A stretch of DNA of 64,000 bases from Alteriqipengyuania lutimaris (GCF_003363135.1 NZ_QRBB01000001.1:2454501-2518500); one strand, 5' to 3'. Counted from the first letter of the stretch, positions 16,963 through 26,011 are shown. Notes: generated by a model not told the origin, from the letters alone. Translations and numbers: made by a program.

Positions 16963-17111
16963 ACCCCTCCGTCAGCCGCCTGCGGCGACTGCCACCTCCC
17001 CAAATGGCTACGCAATTCGGGGAGGATCATGCAACCGATCCTCCCCATTTTCGATGCAATCGCAAATGGGGAGGTGGGCCGACGCTAACAGGCGTCGGGT
17101 CGGAGGGGCTA
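16963..17111. repeat. Palindromic repeat, family B, copy 2
   Basis: A 149-base copy with perfect ends CCCCTCCG (16964-16971) and CGGAGGGG (17101-17108) followed by CTA. The same two inner hairpins are present: CACCTCCCCAAATGG and CCTCCCCATTTTCGATG...AAATGGGGAGGTGG. It aligns with copy 1 over its whole length and differs mainly in the hairpin loops. It lies between the DUF559 start and the stop of the small gene downstream of topA. Confidence 0.85.
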
Positions 17112-17114
17112 TCT

Positions 17115-17297
17115 CTACCGCTTCTTCGCAATCGCGATCTTGTTCTTCTTCGCGAAGTCCTTGGTCGATTCCTCGCTGCGGTTCAGGGCTTTGGCGATTT
17201 GCTTGAGGCCCTGCCCTTTGGAGGCGAGCGTTTTCAACTGGCCCGCCTCCTCACCCGTCCAGGGCTGCTTGTGCCGCTCGAACTTGTCCTTCGCCAT
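17115..17297 (-). CDS. Small basic helix-rich protein, possibly DNA-binding
   Basis: 60 aa, very basic. The part PWTGEEAGQLKTLASKGQGLKQIAKALNRS resembles a Myb/SANT-like or simple helix-turn-helix unit, followed by a Lys-rich tail (FAKKNKIAIAKKR). Its ATG overlaps the topA stop by one base (TGATG), so translation is coupled to topoisomerase I. A role with topA is an inference from that coupling only. Confidence 0.75.
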   Translation of the reverse strand: MAKDKFERHKQPWTGEEAGQLKTLASKGQGLKQIAKALNRSEESTKDFAKKNKIAIAKKR

Positions 17298-19888
17298 CAG
17301 TCGTCCGCCTTCTTGGCGGTGGCTTTCGTCGCGGCAGCCTTCTTCGCGGCAGGCTTCTTCGCAGCTGCCTTTTTCGGCGCCGCCTTCTTCTTGGCAGGCG
17401 CCTTTTTCTTCTTCTTCGCCGGGCCCTTGGCAGCGCGGGCGTTGATCAGTTCGATCGCCTGCTCCTCGGTCACATCCTCCGGCTTTACGTCCTTGGGGAT
17501 GGTCGCGTTGGTCGTGCCGTCGGTAACGTAGGGACCGTAGCGGCCCGGCATCACCTTCATCTCGGCCTCCGAGGTCGGGTGCTTGCCGAGCACCTTGATC
17601 GGCTCCGCCTTGGCGCGCCCGCGGCCGCCCTTCTGCGCCGCCTCGGCGAGCATGGTGACTGCGGCGTTCATGCCGGTTTCAAAGACATCGGCCGTGCTGG
17701 TCAGCTTGGCGTACTTGCCATCGTGCCGCAGGTACGGGCCGTAACGTCCTATGGACGCTTCGATATCATTGCCCGTCTCCGGGTGCTGGCCGACGATGCG
17801 CGGCAGGCTGAGCAGCTTGAGCGCCATCTCCAGATCGAGCTCGGGCACATCCTTGGGAATGCTTGCGCGCTTGGCTTCCTTGCCCTCGCCCAGCTGCAGG
17901 TACGGCCCGAAACGGCCCGTCTTGCGCTCGACCGGCAGGCCGGTCTCGGGATCTTCGCCCAGGACCGCATCCTCGGCCACCTCGTCGGCGTCCGAGCCCG
18001 GCTGCGCGAAACGACGGGTAAATTTGCACTCAGGGTAGTTCTCGCACGCGACGAAGGCACCGAAGCGGCCACCACGCAGGTGCAGGCGGCCCCCGGCGCG
18101 CCCTTCCTGGTCGCACAGCGGGCAGAAGCGCGGGTCCTTGCCGTCGGCGCGTTTGGGGAAGAGGTAGTCGGAGAGGAACGTGTCGAGCACCGCCGTGATG
18201 TCCGACGGTTTCTGCTCCATGACCTCGTCCGACTTGGGCTTGAAGTCCTTCCAGAACGCTTCGAGGATCGCCTTCCACTCGGCGCGCCCGCCGGAAACAT
18301 CGTCCAGCTCTTCCTCCATCCCCGCCGTGAAGTCGTAGGCGACATAGGTGGGGAAGAAGCGTTCGAGGAAGGCGGTCAGCAGGCGGCCCGATTCCTCGGC
18401 GAAGAAGCGGTTCTTCTCGATCCGCACATATTCGCGGTCGCGCAGCGTCTGGATGGTCGATGCGTAGGTGGACGGGCGCCCGATGCCCAGCTCTTCCAGC
18501 TGCTTGACCAGCGATGCTTCGGAATAGCGCGGCGGCGGCTGGGTAAAGTGCTGGTTCGCCTCGACCGACTTGCGCGCCGGGGCATCGCCTTCGCGCATGT
18601 GCGGCAGCAGGCCGCCGTCCTCGTCGTCCTTGTCGTCGAAGCTTTCCTGATAGACCGCGAGGAAGCCGGGGAACTTCACCACCTGGCCGGTCGCGCGCAA
18701 GGAATGCTGCCCGCTGCCCTCGGTCAGCGTGACCGTGGTGCGTTCGAGCTGGGCGGTGGCCATCTGGCTGGCGAGAGCGCGCTTGAAGATCAGGTCGTAC
18801 AGGCGCGCCTCATCGCCCGATCCCGCCTTGTCCTTGCGGAAATCGGTCGGCCGGATGGCTTCGTGCGCTTCCTGAGCATTCTTCGCCTTGGTCTTGTAAA
18901 AACGCGGTTTTTCCGGGCGATACTCGGCGGAGTAGCGATCGGTGATCGCATCGCGGCAGGCGTCGATGGCGCTCTGGTCCATGCTCACGCCGTCGGTACG
19001 CATGTAGGTGATCGCGCCCGCTTCGTAGAGCGACTGCGCGCACCGCATCGTGTGGCTGGCGGAGAAGCCGAGCTTGCGCGCCGCCTCCTGCTGCAGGGTC
19101 GAGGTGGTGAACGGCGGCGCGGGGTTGCGCTTGACCGGCTTGGTCTCGATCCCCTCGACCGTGAAGCGCCCGTCCTCGACCGCCTGCTTGGCGGCCATCG
19201 CGCTGCCCTCGTCGCCCAAGGTCATCTTGTCGAGCTTCTTGCCGTCGAGCGTGACGAGGCGCGCGGTGAACGGCGTGCCGTCCTGCTCGAAATTGGCGAT
19301 GATCGACCAGTATTCCTCGGCCTTGAAGGCTTCGATCTCGCGCTCGCGGTCGACGATGATGCGCAGCGCGACCGACTGCACGCGGCCTGCCGACTTGGCA
19401 CCGGGCAGCTTGCGCCACAGCACGGGGCTGAGCGTGAAGCCGAACAGGTAATCGAGCGCGCGGCGCGCCAGATAGGCGTCGATCAGATCCTGGTCGAGCG
19501 CGCGCGGCTTCTTCATCGCCTCGGTCACCGCGCCCTTGGTGATCGCGTTGAAGGTCACCCGGTCCACGTTCGTCGGCAGGCTTTTACGCTTCTTGAGCAT
19601 GTCCAGCACATGCCAGCTGATCGCTTCCCCCTCGCGGTCGGGGTCGGTTGCGAGGACGAGGCGGTCGGCATTCTTGGCCGCATCGGCGATCGCCTTGACC
19701 TGGCTACGCTTGCGCTGGTCGGAATAGATCTCCCAGTCCATCGCGAAATCCTCGTCCGGCCGCACGCTGCCGTCCTTGGGCGGCAGGTCGCGGATGTGGC
19801 CGTAGGAGGCGAGAACCTTGAAGTCCTTGCCGAGATATTTCTCGATGGTTTTGGCTTTGGCCGGTGATTCGACGATGACGAGTTGCAT
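17297..19888 (-). CDS. topA: DNA topoisomerase I
   Basis: 863 aa type IA topoisomerase that relaxes negative supercoils. The TOPRIM domain starts at MQLVIVESPAKAKTIEKYLG and has the acidic TDPDREGE at 81-88. The catalytic tyrosine is Tyr295 in GAITYMRTDG. C-terminal zinc-ribbon/Topo_C repeats follow, with one cysteine cluster (FCPLCDQEG ... CENYPEC) and several GRYGPY or GRFGPY repeats. The last 45 residues are a Lys/Ala-rich tail (KKAAAKKPAAKKAAATK) of histone-H1 type, common in actinobacterial and some alphaproteobacterial enzymes, which helps DNA binding. It follows dprA with two membrane genes between. Confidence 0.96.
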   Translation of the reverse strand: MQLVIVESPAKAKTIEKYLGKDFKVLASYGHIRDLPPKDGSVRPDEDFAMDWEIYSDQRKRSQVKAIADAAKNADRLVLATDPDREGEAISWHVLDMLKKRKSLPTNVDRVTFNAITKGAVTEAMKKPRALDQDLIDAYLARRALDYLFGFTLSPVLWRKLPGAKSAGRVQSVALRIIVDREREIEAFKAEEYWSIIANFEQDGTPFTARLVTLDGKKLDKMTLGDEGSAMAAKQAVEDGRFTVEGIETKPVKRNPAPPFTTSTLQQEAARKLGFSASHTMRCAQSLYEAGAITYMRTDGVSMDQSAIDACRDAITDRYSAEYRPEKPRFYKTKAKNAQEAHEAIRPTDFRKDKAGSGDEARLYDLIFKRALASQMATAQLERTTVTLTEGSGQHSLRATGQVVKFPGFLAVYQESFDDKDDEDGGLLPHMREGDAPARKSVEANQHFTQPPPRYSEASLVKQLEELGIGRPSTYASTIQTLRDREYVRIEKNRFFAEESGRLLTAFLERFFPTYVAYDFTAGMEEELDDVSGGRAEWKAILEAFWKDFKPKSDEVMEQKPSDITAVLDTFLSDYLFPKRADGKDPRFCPLCDQEGRAGGRLHLRGGRFGAFVACENYPECKFTRRFAQPGSDADEVAEDAVLGEDPETGLPVERKTGRFGPYLQLGEGKEAKRASIPKDVPELDLEMALKLLSLPRIVGQHPETGNDIEASIGRYGPYLRHDGKYAKLTSTADVFETGMNAAVTMLAEAAQKGGRGRAKAEPIKVLGKHPTSEAEMKVMPGRYGPYVTDGTTNATIPKDVKPEDVTEEQAIELINARAAKGPAKKKKKAPAKKKAAPKKAAAKKPAAKKAAATKATAKKADD

Positions 19889-19959
19889 AAGAGTGGGGGC
19901 GTTCCTTCACGTGTACGTACGCGCGAGAGTGGGAATCGGGGAAGCGGTTCGTCAAGCGC

Positions 19960-20499
19960 TCAATCGAAATGACATGCCCAGAATTCGTCGTCCAAGCGCG
20001 TGCAGCGCTTAATTCTCTCGCCGGTCAGATCGAGCATGACCGATTGTGGTAAGCGCTCCGGATTGCGATCGGGAAGCCTCACGATTGCTTCGCCTCCATC
20101 AGGAATGCCCTCGGAGTAAACAACTGCCGTCGGCGGTGGCCCGGAAAAATCGGACCTGTGAGCAGCGGCAAAGGCAAGTTTGGATTTGCGCGCGTCATGC
20201 TGGATGATGCCGCTCATAATCACGATCGATATGGCAAGGACAATCGCGGGTAGAAATCGGTCTGCCAGCCGCATTGCGGGGGCGGACGAACTTGATCGTG
20301 TGAAGATGGCAACGAGCGCACCAACCGCCAGCACAAAGATCACGAACGGCATTCCCACCAGTGCGACCAAGGTGATTGCCACCCAGTCACCGTCCTCGAC
20401 CTGGTCCTGCCCGAACAGCGCCCCAAGCGCGTAACACCCGAAGATCACTGCGGGAATGGCGAGCGCCCATTTGCGGTGAAAATTCAAGCTGATGCTCAT
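19960..20499 (-). CDS. Small membrane protein of unknown function
   Basis: 179 aa. Three hydrophobic segments (about residues 10-28, 40-65 and 82-102) are followed by a soluble C-terminal half with two cysteines near the end (KRCTRLDDEFWACHFD). The ATG overlaps the stop of the upstream membrane gene (ATGA), so the two are coupled. I recognise no family. Its base composition looks lower in GC than dprA and topA on either side. Confidence 0.68.
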   Translation of the reverse strand: MSISLNFHRKWALAIPAVIFGCYALGALFGQDQVEDGDWVAITLVALVGMPFVIFVLAVGALVAIFTRSSSSAPAMRLADRFLPAIVLAISIVIMSGIIQHDARKSKLAFAAAHRSDFSGPPPTAVVYSEGIPDGGEAIVRLPDRNPERLPQSVMLDLTGERIKRCTRLDDEFWACHFD

Positions 20500-21245
20500 T
20501 CGAACACATCCGCCACGCCGGTATCGGAAGGCGCGACCAGGTGGAACACCGCGATGCTGAACGCGAAGCTCAGCGCATTGCCGAAGGCTTCGACGAAGCC
20601 CGAGATGGCCATCGCGACCGCGAGCAGCGGCGAAAAGGACTCGTTCGCCCCCGTAAAGCCGATCCCGACGGCCACGCCCACCACGATCGAACTGAGGACC
20701 GCCAGCGCGATCCACAGCACCAGCCCGGCGCCGAAGATCGACAGACCGTGCCCGTCGGTCGCCTCCCAGCTCGCGCCGAGCGCCTCGGTTACCGAGTGTT
20801 CTCCGTTCAGGACAAACCCGTTCGCCGCCGCCCAGCGGACGGTCAGGATGACAGCGGGAATGATGAACAGCACGAAGCCGATCATCACCCCGATCATCGC
20901 GAGGATCGACATGCCGACGAAGCTCCAGAACCGTGCGCCGCGACGCATCGGCCGCCCGACCGCCGCCATCATCTGCGCGAGGAGGAAATAGGTGGCGATC
21001 ACGAACAACAGCAGGCCCGCAAACTCGAAGAGGGCGCCGAGGAGGCCGTAGGTTTCGCCGACCAGGAAATCGTAGTCGAACCCGAGGGAAAACATGTCGT
21101 CCTCCAGCGACGCGAGTCCGAACAGTCCGCCGATCCCGTTGAACAGCCCCAGCAGCAGCACGTAGACCGCCACCGCGCGCGCCGCGCCGCTGGCGACATC
21201 CAAGGTCTGGCTCAGAATACCGCCTACGTCCGCTTCACGATCCAT
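20496..21245 (-). CDS. Polytopic membrane protein, YciC/DUF975-like
   Basis: 249 aa with about six hydrophobic segments. The central RWAAANGFVLNGEHSVTEAL and following ASWEATDG match the pattern seen in YciC-type and glycerophosphoryl-diester-phosphodiesterase-associated membrane domains, where a short amphipathic helix precedes a W-x-x-T/S-x-G turn. The molecular role of these proteins is unknown. It is 42 bases downstream of dprA and is coupled to the next small membrane gene. Confidence 0.72.
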   Translation of the reverse strand: MDREADVGGILSQTLDVASGAARAVAVYVLLLGLFNGIGGLFGLASLEDDMFSLGFDYDFLVGETYGLLGALFEFAGLLLFVIATYFLLAQMMAAVGRPMRRGARFWSFVGMSILAMIGVMIGFVLFIIPAVILTVRWAAANGFVLNGEHSVTEALGASWEATDGHGLSIFGAGLVLWIALAVLSSIVVGVAVGIGFTGANESFSPLLAVAMAISGFVEAFGNALSFAFSIAVFHLVAPSDTGVADVFE

Positions 21246-21287
21246 GATGCCCCCTTGAAGTGTCCCGGTGCCCGAATAACCCGATGA

Positions 21288-22385
21288 TCAGGCGGAGGAA
21301 AGGCTCACCTTGCCGCCCGCATGGCGTGCCAGCCGCCCGGCAATTTCCAGCTCGAGCAGCGCGAGCTGCACGGCGGCTGCGGGCGCGCCGGACTGGCGGA
21401 TAAGCTCGTCGACGCCGACCGGTGCGCTGGTCAGCAGGCTGGCGATATCGGCGGGTTCGGCGTCCGACAGCTCCTCGGCCACGGCCTCGAAAGCGGCGGA
21501 GGGTTCGCGGAAGGTGCTGCGCGGCGCGCCGTCGAAGCTGCTCAGCAGCTCGACCACGTCGCCAGGCTCCTGCACCAGCACCGCGCCTTCACGGATCAGA
21601 TGATTGCAGCCGTGGCTGCGCGCATCGAGCGGGCTGCCGGGGATCGCCATCACCTCGCGTCCGTATTCGCCCGCCAGCCGCGCGGTGATGAGCGAGCCGG
21701 ACTTGACCGCCGCCTCCACCACCAGCGTGCCGAGCGCCAGCCCTGCAATGATCCGGTTGCGGCTGGGGAAGTGGCTGCCGCGCGGCTCGGTACCCGGAGG
21801 CTGTTCGGCAATCAGCAGGCCCTCGCTCGCAATCCGCTCCTGCAGATCGGCGTGCTGCGGCGGATAGGCGATCTCGATCCCGCTCGCGATCACGCCGATG
21901 GTCTTGGGAAATGCACCCTCGTGCGCCGCCCCGTCGATCCCGCGCGCCAGGCCCGAGACGACGACGAAGCCTTCCGCCGACAGACCTTGCGCGAACTCGC
22001 GCGCCAGCTTCACCGCCGCCGCACTGGCGTTGCGCGCACCGACCATCGCGACGACCGGCCTGCTCGCCAGCGACAGGTCGCCCCGATACGTGATGACCGG
22101 CGGCGCGCCCTCGCATTCGGCGAGCGCCTGCGGATAGTCCGGCTGGTCGTGGAACAGGTAGCGCGCGCCGTGGCGCTTCACCGCCTCGACCTCGCGCCGC
22201 ACGGCGTCTTCGCGCGCCAGCTGGTAATGCCCGCCGCCCTTCCTGGCGATGCCCGGCAAGGCCTCGACCGCCGCCTCCCCGCTGCCATAGCGGGCGAGCA
22301 GCTGTGCGAAACTCACGGGCCCGATACGCGGGGAACGCAGCAGGCGGATGCGCGCGAACGCCTCTGCCTGCGACAGCGCCCTCAT
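21288..22385 (-). CDS. dprA: DNA-processing protein DprA
   Basis: 365 aa. It loads RecA on incoming single-stranded DNA in natural transformation. After an N-terminal SAM-like domain, the Rossmann core has PVVAMVGARNASAAAVKLA, VVSGLARGIDGAAHEGA and GSHFPSRNRIIAGLA. The C-terminal winged helix (about residues 305-365, DIASLLTSAPVGVDELIRQS) is also present. The ATG at 22385 overlaps the plsY stop (ATGA). A long in-frame extension upstream lies antisense-like inside plsY and is rejected. Confidence 0.94.
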   Translation of the reverse strand: MRALSQAEAFARIRLLRSPRIGPVSFAQLLARYGSGEAAVEALPGIARKGGGHYQLAREDAVRREVEAVKRHGARYLFHDQPDYPQALAECEGAPPVITYRGDLSLASRPVVAMVGARNASAAAVKLAREFAQGLSAEGFVVVSGLARGIDGAAHEGAFPKTIGVIASGIEIAYPPQHADLQERIASEGLLIAEQPPGTEPRGSHFPSRNRIIAGLALGTLVVEAAVKSGSLITARLAGEYGREVMAIPGSPLDARSHGCNHLIREGAVLVQEPGDVVELLSSFDGAPRSTFREPSAAFEAVAEELSDAEPADIASLLTSAPVGVDELIRQSGAPAAAVQLALLELEIAGRLARHAGGKVSLSSA

Positions 22386-22993
22386 TTTCCAGAGCCGACC
22401 CTGGGTTCCTCGCCCTTCACCAGCCGGGCGATGTTGGCGCGGTGGAGCCACAGGACCAGCGCCGCGATCAGCGCGAGGACCGGGACGAGGGCCTCGTATC
22501 CGAGGACAGCGGCGGCGATGGCGGCGCATAGGACCGCGGCCATCCCGGCGAGCGAACTGATCCGCAGCCCGCCGAGCACTGCCAGCCAGACGATCGCGTA
22601 GGTCAGGCCCAGCGGCCAGGCGAGCCCGAAGCATACGCCCGCATTGGTCGCCACGCCCTTGCCGCCCTTGAATTTGAGCCACACCGGGAAGCAGTGGCCG
22701 AGCACCGCGAACAGCGCGGCGGCGGGCACGGGCCCGAGGGCTGCGGCGGGCATCGCATCGGGCTGGTCGAACAGCGCGCGGGCGATTAGCACCGGGGCGA
22801 GACCCTTGGCGAGATCGAGCAACAGCGTCGCCGCCGCCAGCTTCTTGTTGCCGGTCCGCAGCACATTCGTGGCGCCGATATTGCCGCTGCCCTGCGCGCG
22901 CACATCGCCCAGCCCCGCCGCGCGGGTGAGGAGGTAGCCAAAGGGAATCGATCCGAGGAGGTAGCCGATCAGCGCGGCGAAAAGCGTGTCCAT
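22382..22993 (-). CDS. plsY: Acyl-phosphate glycerol-3-phosphate acyltransferase
   Basis: 203 aa, five predicted membrane segments. The three family motifs are clear: SGNIGATNVLR (phosphate-binding), GHCFPVWLKFKGGKGVATNAG (glycerol-3-phosphate binding), and the third, weaker, near the C-terminus. It acylates glycerol-3-phosphate from acyl-phosphate, the first step in phospholipid synthesis. The start at 22993 gives MDTLFAALIGYLLGSIPFGYLL. It is divergent from the HTH/EF-hand gene. Confidence 0.94.
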   Translation of the reverse strand: MDTLFAALIGYLLGSIPFGYLLTRAAGLGDVRAQGSGNIGATNVLRTGNKKLAAATLLLDLAKGLAPVLIARALFDQPDAMPAAALGPVPAAALFAVLGHCFPVWLKFKGGKGVATNAGVCFGLAWPLGLTYAIVWLAVLGGLRISSLAGMAAVLCAAIAAAVLGYEALVPVLALIAALVLWLHRANIARLVKGEEPRVGSGK

Positions 22994-23117
22994 GCTGCTC
23001 CCATAGCCCGGCCGGGCCGCATGTCGAAGTCCCCTATGGACAATTGCGCCCGGATCGGTGGGAGTACCAGCAGACCGTACCTTGCGCAGCCCGTCGCGGC
23101 AGGTAAGCCTCGATTCC

Positions 23118-23816
23118 ATGAACGGCCCGCACATCGATGCGCAGAACGCGGCAATCGCGCGCCTGACCGCCAAGGAGCGCGAGTGCCTGCGGCTCTGGCT
23201 CGAACACAAGACCGCAAAGCAGATCGCGCTCGAGCTCGGCGTCTCCCATCACGCGGTCGAGAAGCGGCTGAAAATGGCGCGCGCCAAGCTGGACGTTGCG
23301 ACCTCGCTGGATGCAGCGCGCGTCTTTGCGCAGGCCGAGGGGTACAACCGGACCGTAACCGCCTCGCCGGACCTTCACCGACCCACGCCGCCTGCCCCAT
23401 CGAGGCGATACCCGATCATTGCATTTGGAGGTATTGCCATGTTTCTCGTCACCGTTTTCGCTCTCGCCACTGCTCTTCAGCCCGTCGAGCCCGACCAGAT
23501 CGCAGTAAATGGTAATCTCGAACGCGTTTTCGAACTGCTCGACCGCGACCGAAACGGTTTTCTCGAAAACCCCGAATCGCCTTTTGTGACCGTCGAATTT
23601 CTCGATCGGAGCGAGCTCGTCGAACGGGAGGGCATCGCGTTTCTGGGCGAAAGTTCGGACCCCACGCAGATCGATGAATTCTACGCAACCGCCGATCTGG
23701 ATGCCAACGGCCGCATTTCCTTCGATGAATACGAGGCCTGGAGCGTGGAGCGCTGGGCCGAAATCGACATCGATATCTCCGACATCAAGCAAGTCGTGCG
23801 TTCGCCCGAAAGTTGA
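23118..23816 (+). CDS. Membrane regulator with LuxR-type HTH and periplasmic EF-hands
   Basis: 232 aa, unusual domain order. Residues 16-58 (LTAKERECLRLWLEHKTAKQ and on to SHHAVEKRLKMARAKL) are a LuxR/GerE-type DNA-binding domain placed at the N-terminus. One membrane segment spans about 99-120. The outer part has two EF-hand loops: DRDRNGFLENPE (142-153) and the canonical DLDANGRISFDE (193-204), with Asp at 1 and 3, Asn at 5, Gly at 6 and Glu at 12. The topology implies cytoplasmic DNA binding and periplasmic Ca2+ sensing in one chain, an inference. murI follows after 34 bases. Confidence 0.8.
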   Translation: MNGPHIDAQNAAIARLTAKERECLRLWLEHKTAKQIALELGVSHHAVEKRLKMARAKLDVATSLDAARVFAQAEGYNRTVTASPDLHRPTPPAPSRRYPIIAFGGIAMFLVTVFALATALQPVEPDQIAVNGNLERVFELLDRDRNGFLENPESPFVTVEFLDRSELVEREGIAFLGESSDPTQIDEFYATADLDANGRISFDEYEAWSVERWAEIDIDISDIKQVVRSPES

Positions 23817-23850
23817 CCGGCGCCGGGTCCTCGGCCATCGCCCCGTTCCG

Positions 23851-24648
23851 ATGGCCGAACCTTCCGCCCCCCTCCTTATCTTCGATTCCGGCGTCGGTGG
23901 GCTGACCATTCTTGCCGAAGTACGCAGGCTCCTGCCCGATGCTCCGGTCATCTACGCCGCCGATTTCGCCGGCCTGCCCTATGGCACGAAGAGCGAGGCG
24001 GAGGTGGCCGCACGGGTCTGCGGCCTGCTGGGGCGGATGGCCGAACGCTACCAGCCGCGCCTGATCTGCATCGCCTGCAACACCGCCAGCACCATCGCGC
24101 TGGGTATGGTGCGCGACGTGCTCGCAATCCCGATCGTCGGCACTGTGCCCGCGATCAAGCCTGCTGCGCTCGGAACGCAGACCGGGGTCATCGGCCTGCT
24201 CGGCACTGGCGCGACCGTGCGCCAGCCCTATGTCGACCGGCTGGAGACGGAGTTCGCGCAGGACAAGCGGCTGATCCGCCACGCGGCGGACGCGCTGGTG
24301 CCGCTGGCCGAGGCGAAGATGCGGGGCGAAGCACTGGCCGACGGAGCGGTCGCGCAGGCCGTCGCGGCGCTGCGGGACCACCCCCAGGCCGCCGATCTCG
24401 ACACGCTGGTCCTCGCGTGCACGCACTTCCCGCTGCTGGCGGACGAGCTGCGCGCGGTCTTCGGCCAGCACGTCCGGCTGGTCGACGGCGCGGACGGGAT
24501 CGCCCGGCGGATCGCCTCGCTGACACAAGGGCAGGCCTTCGCGCGCGAACGGGGTGATTTCGCGGTCGCGACCGGCAGCACCCAGAGCCTCTCGGGGCTC
24601 ACCCCCATACTCGAGCGGCACGGACTGATGCGCGCAACGCAATTCTGA
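23851..24648 (+). CDS. murI: Glutamate racemase
   Basis: 265 aa. It makes D-glutamate for peptidoglycan. The two catalytic cysteines are Cys76 in IACNTAST and Cys190 in LACTHFPLL, and the N-terminal IFDSGVGGLTI and PYGTKS motifs are standard. The ATG at 23851 gives the family N-terminus; further upstream the frame overlaps the HTH/EF-hand gene and is not plausible. It is probably co-transcribed with that regulator. Confidence 0.94.
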   Translation: MAEPSAPLLIFDSGVGGLTILAEVRRLLPDAPVIYAADFAGLPYGTKSEAEVAARVCGLLGRMAERYQPRLICIACNTASTIALGMVRDVLAIPIVGTVPAIKPAALGTQTGVIGLLGTGATVRQPYVDRLETEFAQDKRLIRHAADALVPLAEAKMRGEALADGAVAQAVAALRDHPQAADLDTLVLACTHFPLLADELRAVFGQHVRLVDGADGIARRIASLTQGQAFARERGDFAVATGSTQSLSGLTPILERHGLMRATQF

Positions 24649-24666
24649 TTGCAATATAACCGCCAC

Positions 24667-24687
24667 CTTTGCGAATCGCTCGCAAAG
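24667..24687. promoter_or_regulatory. Inverted repeat between murI and hemA
   Basis: CTTTGCGA, five bases, TCGCAAAG: a perfect 8-base inverted repeat 45 bases before the hemA GTG. No T-run follows, so an operator for hemA is more likely than a murI terminator. No known regulator consensus is matched with certainty. Confidence 0.4.
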
Positions 24688-24732
24688 ATCGCGCTGGAAT
24701 TGGCGCTTTTGGCGGCCTAGATCGGCGGCATC

Positions 24733-25956
24733 GTGACTAGCTACGACCAGATATTCGACGCGGCGATCGATCGCCTGCACGAGGAAGGCCGGTACCGCGT
24801 CTTCATCGATATCCTGCGCAACAAGGGTGCCTACCCCAACGCGCGCTGCTTCCACGGCCATAACGGCCCGAAGCCGATCACCGTGTGGTGCTCCAACGAC
24901 TATCTCGCGATGGGCCAGCACCCCAAGGTGACCGAGGCGATGGAGGAGGCCCTACACGATGTGGGCGCGGGCTCGGGCGGCACGCGCAATATCGGCGGCA
25001 ACACGCATTATCATATCGAGCTGGAGGCCGAACTCGCCGACCTGCACGGCAAGGAAGCCGCGCTAATCTTCACCAGCGGTTACGTCTCCAACGACGCGAC
25101 GCTCTCCACGCTGGCCAAGCTGCTGCCCGGCTGCGTGATCTTTTCGGACGAGCTCAATCACGCGAGCATGATCGCAGGGATCCGCAATTCGGGCTGCGCC
25201 AAGCGCGTCTTCCGGCACAACGACCTCGACCATCTCGAGGAACTGCTCGCCGCCGAAGATCCCGACACGCCCAAGCTGATCGCCTTCGAAAGCGTCTACT
25301 CGATGGATGGCGACGTCGCGCCGCTCCATGAGATCTGCGACCTGGCGGAAAAGCACAACGCGCTGACCTATTGCGACGAGGTCCACGCGGTCGGCATGTA
25401 CGGCGCGCGCGGCGGCGGCATTTCGGAACGCGACGAGGCCGCACACCGGATCGACATCCTCGAAGGCACGCTGGGCAAGGCCTTCGGCGTGATGGGCGGC
25501 TATATTGCGGCGGACAAGCGGGTGGTCGACTGCGTTCGCAGCTACGCCCCGGGGTTCATCTTCACGACCTCGCTCAGCCCCGTGCTGGTCGCGGGTGTGC
25601 TCGCCTCGGTCAGGCACCTCAAGTCCAGCAGCGAAGAACGCGACGCGCAGCAGGCCTCTGCCGCCAAGCTCAAGGATCTGATGGCCGAGGCCGGACTGCC
25701 GGTGATGAAAAGCACCACGCATATCGTGCCGCTGATGGTGGGCGACCCGGTGAAGGCGAAGCGGATCAGCGACATCCTGCTCGCCGAATATGGCGTCTAC
25801 GTACAGCCGATCAATTTCCCCACCGTGCCGCGCGGCACCGAACGCCTGCGCTTCACCCCCGGCCCCTCGCACACCGAAGCGATGATGCACGAGCTGGTCG
25901 AGGCGCTGTCCGAAATCTGGGACCGGATGGACCTGGAGCTGCGGCAGGCCGCGTGA
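24733..25956 (+). CDS. hemA: 5-aminolevulinate synthase
   Basis: 407 aa PLP enzyme condensing glycine and succinyl-CoA to 5-aminolevulinate, the alphaproteobacterial (Shemin) entry to haem and bacteriochlorophyll. The PLP lysine is Lys249 in [14 protein letters not shown]. Other family segments are [33 protein letters not shown] and [12 protein letters not shown]. The start is GTG at 24733, giving [15 protein letters not shown]. The inverted repeat just upstream may be its control site. Confidence 0.95.
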   Translation: MTSYDQIFDAAIDRLHEEGRYRVFIDILRNKGAYPNARCFHGHNGPKPITVWCSNDYLAMGQHPKVTEAMEEALHDVGAGSGGTRNIGGNTHYHIELEAELADLHGKEAALIFTSGYVSNDATLSTLAKLLPGCVIFSDELNHASMIAGIRNSGCAKRVFRHNDLDHLEELLAAEDPDTPKLIAFESVYSMDGDVAPLHEICDLAEKHNALTYCDEVHAVGMYGARGGGISERDEAAHRIDILEGTLGKAFGVMGGYIAADKRVVDCVRSYAPGFIFTTSLSPVLVAGVLASVRHLKSSSEERDAQQASAAKLKDLMAEAGLPVMKSTTHIVPLMVGDPVKAKRISDILLAEYGVYVQPINFPTVPRGTERLRFTPGPSHTEAMMHELVEALSEIWDRMDLELRQAA

Positions 25957-26011
25957 TCGCGGAAATCCGCGCTGCCGCGGAACCGAGCGGCGGTTTAACC
26001 GCTTGCCCACC

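Noticed and set aside
16462..17111. CRISPR array or insertion sequence
   Set aside because: There are only two long palindromic repeats, with no regular spacers, no transposase and no visible target-site duplication.
17579..19867. Open frame of about 760 codons antisense to topA
   Set aside because: It mirrors the topA codon pattern, is Arg/Leu/Ala/Asp-rich with no domain, and topA on the other strand is certain. GC-rich genes often leave such frames.
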